A DNA stretch of 64,000 nt, taken from NCBI GenBank assembly GCA_026686845.1, contig JAIVEN010000040.1, forward strand, positions 124,001-188,000. The letters are read 5' to 3'. This document shows, piece after piece, positions 57,866-64,000 of the stretch. Below the pieces are notes generated by a model. It was not told the origin of the DNA, did no database searches, and saw only the letters and a list, made by a program, of their open reading frames with translations. Positions within the stretch are counted from its first letter, which is position 1. Each line of letters opens with the position of its first letter. The translations under genes and the position numbers were made by a program. This DNA comes from Adenanthera pavonina (taxonomy: Eukaryota; Streptophyta; Magnoliopsida; Fabales; Fabaceae).

Positions 57866-60800
57866 CTTTTATGAAAATGCGTTGAAAAGCAAAAGAAATC
57901 AGAAAATTTCATGAAATTTGCAACATGAAATGAGCTAGTGAGTTTATCCGACATCAACACACCAATTTGAGCCTTGGTTGATGAAATGAATACAATCGGA
58001 TTCCGCTTTAACCTCTTTTGGTTTGAAAGTTCCAGGTGTCTAAACATTCACTGGGAGGCTCTAAGGAGGAGAATGCCACAAGATTTGGAATTTCAAGCGA
58101 GGTAGGGAGTTTATGCGGCTTACTCACAAAAATTCGAGTCTAGTTGAAAGAAACGTGCACAATTCGGCTTTATCATGATGCCATTTTGGCCAAACAATCC
58201 AAGTTTATGAAAATGCATTGAAAAGCAAAATAAATCGGAAAATCTCATGAAATTTGCAACATGAAGTGAGCTAGTGAGTTTATCCGACATCCTCACACCA
58301 ATTTGAGCCTTGGTTGATGAAATGAACAAAATCGGATTCCGCTTTAACCTCATTTGGTTTAAAAGTTCCAGGTTTCTAAACATTCACTAGCAGGCTCTAA
58401 GGAGGAGAATGCCACAAGATTTGGAATTTTAAGCGAGGTAGGGAGTTTATGCGGCTTACTCATAATAATTCGAGTCTAGTTGGAAGAAACGTGCACAATT
58501 CGGCTTTATCATGATGCCATTTTGGCCAAACAATCCAACTTTATTAAAATGCATTGAAAAGCAAAAGAAATCGAAAAATCTCATGAAATTTGAAACATGA
58601 AGTGAGCTAGTGAGTTTATCCGACATCCTCACACAAATTTGAGTCATGGTTGATGAAATGAACATAAATCAGATTCCGCTTTAACCTCATTTTGTTTGAA
58701 AGTTTTAGGTTTCTAAACTTTGATCGGGGCGCTCTAAGTGGGAGAATGCCAAGAGATTTGGAATTTTAAGCAAGGTAGGGAGTTTATGTGGCTTACTCAC
58801 AACAATTCGAGTCTAAATGGAAGAAACGTGCACAATTTGGCTTCATCATCATGCCATTTTGGCCAAACGATCCAACTTTATCAAAATGCTTTGAAAAGCA
58901 AAAGAAATCGGAAAATCTAATGAAATTTGAAACATGAAGTGAGCTGGTGAGTTTATCCGACATCCTCACACCAATTTGAGCCTTAGTTGATGAAATGAAC
59001 ACAATCGGATTCCGCTTTAACCTCATTTTGTTTGAAAGTTCCAGGTTTCTAAACATTCACCGGGAGGATCTAAGCAGGAGAATGCCACAAGATTTGGAAT
59101 TTTAAGCGAGGTAGGGAGTTTATGCGGCTTACTCACAACAATTTGAGTCTAGTTTGAAGAAACGTGCACAATTTGGCTTCATCATGAAGTCATTTTGGCC
59201 AAACGATGCAACTTCAAAATGCATTGAAAAGCAAAAGATAATAAAAAATCTCACGAAATTTGCAACATGAAGTGAGCTAGTGTGTTTATCCGACATCCTC
59301 ACACCAATTTGAGCGATGGTTGATGAAATGAACACAATTGGATTCCGCTTTAACCTCATTTCGTTCAAAAGTTTCAGGTTTCTAAACATTCACCGGGACG
59401 CTCTAAGGAGGAGAATTCCATAAGATTTGGAATTTTAAGTGACGTAGGGAGTTTATGCGGCTTACTCATAACAATTCGAGTCTAGTTGGAAGAAATGTGC
59501 ACAATTCGGCTTCATCATCACGCCATTTTGGCTAAACGACCCAACATCATGAAAATGCATTGAAAAGCGAAGGATAATGAAAAATCTCACGAAATGTGCA
59601 ACATGAAGTGAGCTAGTGTGTTTATCCGACATCCTCACACCAATTTGAGCCTTGATTGCTCAAATTAACACAAGTTGATTCCGCTTTAACCTCATTTTGT
59701 TCGAAAGTTCCAGCTTTCAAAACATTCACTGGGAGACTCTAAGGAGGGGAATGCCACAAGATTTGGAATTTTAAGTGAGGTAGGGAGTTTATGCGGTTTA
59801 CTCACAACAATTCGAGCCCAGTTGGAGGAAACGTGCACAATTCGGCTTCGTCGTGACGCCATTTTGGCCAAACGATCCAACTTCATGAAAATACATTGAA
59901 AAGCAAAAGATAATAAAAAATCTCTCGAAATTTGCAACATGAAGTGAGCTAGTGAGTTTATCCGACATCCTAACACCAATTTGAGCCTTGGTTGATGAAA
60001 TAAACATAATCGGATTCCGCTTTGACCTCATTTTGTTCGAAAGTTTCAGGTTTCAAAACATTCATCGGGGGGCTCTAAGGAGGAGAATGCCACATGATTT
60101 GGAATTGTATGCGAGGTAGGGAGTTTATGCGGCTTACTCACAATAATTCGAGTCTAGTTGGAAGAAACGTGCACAATTCGACTTTATCATTACGCCATTT
60201 TGGCCAAATGATCCAACTTCATGAAAATGCATTGAAAAGCAAAAGAAATCAGAAAATCTCATGAAATTTGCAACATGAAGTAAGCTAGTGAGTTTATCCG
60301 ACATCCTCACACCAATTTGAGCCTTGGTTGATGAAATAAACACAATCAGATTCTGCTTTGCCCTCATTTTGTTCGAAAGTTTCAGGTTTCAAAACATTCA
60401 TCGGGGGGCTCTAAGGAGGAGAATGCCACAAGATTTGGAATTGTATGTGAGGTAGGGAGTTTATGCGGCTTACTCACAATAATTCGAGTCTAGTTAGAAG
60501 AAACGTGCGCAATTCGGCTTTATCATTACGCCATTTTGGCCAAACGATCAAACTTCATGAAAATGCATTGAAAAGCAAAAGAAATAGGAAAATCTCATGA
60601 AATTTGCAACATGAAGTAAGCTAGTGAGGTTATCCGACATCCTCACACCAATTTGAGCCTTGGTTGATGAAATGAACAAAATCGGATTCCGTTTTAACCT
60701 TATTTTGTTCGAAAGTTCCAGGTTTCTAAACATTCACCGGGAGGCTCTAAGGAGGAGAATGCAACAAGATTTGGAATTTTAGGCAAGGTAGGGAGTTTAT

Positions 60801-63800
60801 GCGGCTTAATCACAATAATTCGTGTGTAGTTAGAAGAAACGTGCACAATTCGGCTTCATCATGATGCCATTTTGGCCAAACGATCCAACTTCATGAAAAT
60901 ACATTGAAAAGCAAAAGATAATAAAAAATCTCACGAAATTTGCAACATGAAGAGAGCTAGTGAGTTTTTCCGACATCATCACACCAATTTGAGCCTTGGT
61001 TGATGACATGAACACAATAGGAATCCACTGTAACCTCATTTTGTTTGAAAGTTACAGGTTTCTAAACATTCACCGGTAGGCTCTATGGAGGAGAATGCCA
61101 CAAGATTTGGAATTTTAAGCGAGGTAGGGAGTTTATGCGGCTTAATTACAATAATTCGAGTGTAGTTAGAAGAAACGTGCACAATTCGGCTTCATCATGA
61201 TGCCATTTTTGCCAAACGATCCAACTTCATGAAAATACATTGAAAAGCGAAAGATAATAAAAAATCTCACGAAATTTTCAACATGAAGAGAGCTAGTGAG
61301 TTTATCCAACATCATCACACAAATTTCAGCCTTGGTTGATGACATGAACACAATAGGAATCCGCTGTAACCTCATTTTGGTTGAAAGTTCCAGGTTTCTA
61401 AACATTCACCGGGAGGCTCTATGGAGGAGAATGCCACAAGATTTGGAATTTTAAGCGAGGTAGGGAGTTTATGTAGCTTACTCACAATAATTCGAGCCCA
61501 GTTGGAGGAAACGTGCACAATTCGGCTTCGGCTTGACGCCATTTTGGCCAAACGATCCAACTTCATGAAAATACATTGAAAAGCAAAAGATAATAAAAAA
61601 TCTCTCGAAATTTGCAACATGAAGTGAGCTAGTGAGTTTATCGGACATACTCACACCAATTTGAGCCTTGGTTGATGAAATGAACGCAATAGGAATCCGC
61701 TGTAACCTCATTTTGTTTGAAAGTTCCAGGTTTCTAAAAATTCACCGGCAGGCTCGAAGGAGGAGAATGCCGCAGGATTTGGAATTTTAAGCGAGGTAGA
61801 GAGTTTATGCGGCTTACTCACAACAATTCGAGCCCAGTTGGAGGAAACGTGCACAATTCGGCTTCGTCGTGATGCCATTTTGGCCAAACGATCCAACTTC
61901 ATGAAAATACATTGAAAAGCAAAAGATAATAAAAAATCTCTCGAAATTTGCAACATGAAGTGAGCTAGTGATTTTATCCGACATCCTCACACCAATTTGA
62001 GCCTTGGTTGATGAAATAAACATAATCGGATTCCGCTTTAACCTCATTTTGTTCGAAAGTTTCAGGTTTCAAAACATTCATCGGGGGGCTCTAAGGAGGA
62101 GAATGCCACAAGATTTGGAATTTTATGCGAGGTAGGGAGTTTATGCGGCTTACTCACAATAATTCGAGTCTAGTTGGAAAAACGTGCACAATTCGACTTT
62201 ATCATTAAGCCATTTTGGCCAAACGATCCAACTTCATGAAAATGCATTGAAAAGCAAAAGAAATCAGAAAATCTCATGAAATTTACAACATGAAGTAAGC
62301 TAGTGAGTTTATCCGACATCCTCACACCAATTTGAGCCTTGGTTGATGAAATGAACAAAATCGGATTCCGCTTTAACCTTATTTTGTTCGAAAGTTCCAG
62401 GTTTCTAAACATTCACCGGGAGGCTCTAAGGAGGAGAATGCCATAAGATTTTGAATTTTAACCGAGGTAGGGAGTTTATGCGGCTTAATCACAATATTTC
62501 GAGTGAAGTTGGAAGAAACGTGCATAATTCGGCTTCATCATGATGCCATTTTGGCCAAACGATCCAACTTCATGAAAATACATTGGAAAGCAAAAGATAA
62601 TAAAAAATCTCACGAAATTTGCAACATGAAGAGAGCTAGTGAGTTTATCCGACATCATCACACCAATTTAAGCCTTGGTTGATGACATGAACACAATAGG
62701 AATCCGCTGTAACCTCATTTTGCTTGAAAGTTCCAGGTTTCTAAAAAATTCACCGGGAGGCTCTGTGGAGGAGAATGCCAAAAGATTTGGAATTTTAAGC
62801 GAGGTAGGGAGTTTATGCGGCTTACTCACAACAATTCGAGTCTAGTTGGAAGAAACGTGCACAATTCGGCTTTATCATCACGCCCTTTTGGCCAAACGAT
62901 CCATCTTCATCAAAATGCATTGAAAAGTAAAATAAATCAGAAAATCTCATGAAATTTAAAACATGAGGTGAGCTAGTGAGTTTATCCGACATCCTCATAC
63001 CAATTTGAGCCTTGGTTGATGAAATGAACACAATAGGAATCCGCTGTAACCTCATTTTGTTTGAAAGTTCCAGGTTTCTAAACATTCACCGTTAGGCTCT
63101 AAGGAGGAGAATGCCACAAGATTTGGAATTTTAAGGAGGTAGGGAGTTTATGCGGCGTACTCACAATAATTCGAGTCTAGTTGGAAGAAACGTGCACAAT
63201 TCGGCTTCATCATCTTGCGAATTTGGCCAAACGATCCAACTTCATGAAAATGCATTGAAAAGCAAAAGAAAGAGGAAAATCTCATGAAATTTGCAACATG
63301 GAGTGAGCTAGTGAGTTTATCGGACATACTCACACAAATTTGAGCCTTGGTTGATGAAATGAACACAATAGGAATCCGCTGTAACCTCATTTTGTTTGAA
63401 AGTTCCAGGTTTCTAAACATTCACCGGGAGGCTCTCTGGAGGAGAATGCCAAAAGATTTGGAATTTTAAGCGAGGTAGGGAGTTTATGCGGCTTACTCAC
63501 AACAATTCGAGTCTAGTTGGAAGAAACGTGCACAATTCGGCTTTATCATCACGCCCTTTTGGCCAAACGATCCATCTTCATCAAAATGCATTGAAAAGTA
63601 AAATAAATCGGAAAATCTCATGAAATTTAAAACATGAGGTGAGCTAGTGAGTTTATCCGACATCCTCATACCAATTTGAGCCTTGGTTGATGAAATGAAC
63701 ACAATAGGAATCCGCTGTAACCTCATTTTGTTTGAAAGTTCCAGGTTTCTAAACATTCACCGGGAGGCTCTAAGGAGGAGAATGCCACAAGATTTGGAAT

Positions 63801-64000
63801 TTTAAGCGAGGTAGGGAGTTTATGCGGCGTACTCACAATAATTCGAGTCTAGTTGGAAGAAACGTGCACAATTCGGCTTCATCATCTTGCGAATTTGGCC
63901 AAACGATCCAACTTCATGAAAATGCATTGAAAAGCAAAAGAAAGAGGAAAATCTCATGAAATTTGCAACATGAAGTGAGCTAGTGAGTTTATCGGACATA
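57866..64000. repeat. Right satellite array
   Basis: About 18 units of the 336-bp satellite, still in the same orientation and running off the window end. A frequent subtype between 60.9 and 63.8 kb has CAATAGGAATCCGCTGTAACC in place of CAATCGGATTCCGCTTTAACC. Units at 62822 and 63493 are near copies, and the units between and after them share CATCATCTTGCGAATTTGG (63210 and 63882), so the last 1.2 kb is a dimer repeat of about 671-672 bp. Otherwise units are diverged and without clear higher-order order. No gene is seen. Confidence 0.96.

Noticed and set aside
1..64000. tRNA, rRNA, telomeric repeats or host genes
   Set aside because: None was recognised on either strand. All sequence is accounted for by satellite or LTR-element DNA.

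Overview
This window is almost entirely plant-type satellite DNA. A tandem repeat with a basic period of about 336 bp fills positions 1-49139, 54473-56956 and 57866-64000 in one orientation and one phase. It runs off both ends of the window. The only other content is LTR-retrotransposon DNA: one nearly complete but non-autonomous Ty3/gypsy-type element (49140-54472, sense on the minus strand) and one solo LTR of the same family (56957-57865). A flowering-plant nuclear genome is indicated by the primer-binding site resembling the initiator-tRNA-Met type used by plant elements, a plant-style Ty3/gypsy Gag fragment, and the scale and monomer size of the satellite. I cannot name the species, and I see no ordinary cellular gene, tRNA or rRNA.

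Satellite. Each 336-bp monomer is itself an old, diverged dimer of two halves of about 168 bp (169 + 167 in a typical unit), alignable at roughly 70% over both ends of the half. Most units are 335-339 bp, and these one- to four-base differences mark subfamilies. Neighbouring units are organised into changing higher-order repeats: dimers of 672 bp (1-2472, 2473-3815, 28689-30368, 35293-36636), trimers of 1009 bp (7858-10548) and 1007 bp (14242-17262), and a six-unit period of 2017 bp (17599-20959). Four 504-bp units (1.5 monomers) near 34.5, 40.0, 41.8 and 44.4 kb share one junction at which the two halves recombined. Single accidents are also visible: a 53-bp internal tandem duplication at 30452 and a 49-bp deletion at a 7-bp microhomology at 46340. 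Most monomers carry an antisense open frame of about 77-87 codons. I treat these as satellite by-products, not genes.

Retrotransposon. Read on the minus strand, the full element has a 5' LTR of 908 bp (53565-54472) with a TATA box and a PBS two bases inside it. It then has a leader rich in GAACAGT-like motifs, a broken gag, and a long frame that joins a protease-linker-like part to a short integrase-tail-like part. It ends with a polypurine tract and a 710-bp 3' LTR (49140-49849). No reverse transcriptase, RNase H or integrase core is recognisable, so it would depend on other elements. The leader/PBS/LTR-end module is present twice (53064-53564). Both insertions are flanked by imperfect 5-bp target duplications, and the satellite resumes in phase on their other sides, so both elements landed inside a pre-existing array.

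Overall the region looks like pericentromeric, centromeric or other heterochromatic satellite DNA shaped by unequal exchange and occasional retrotransposon insertion. Centromere identity cannot be decided from sequence alone.
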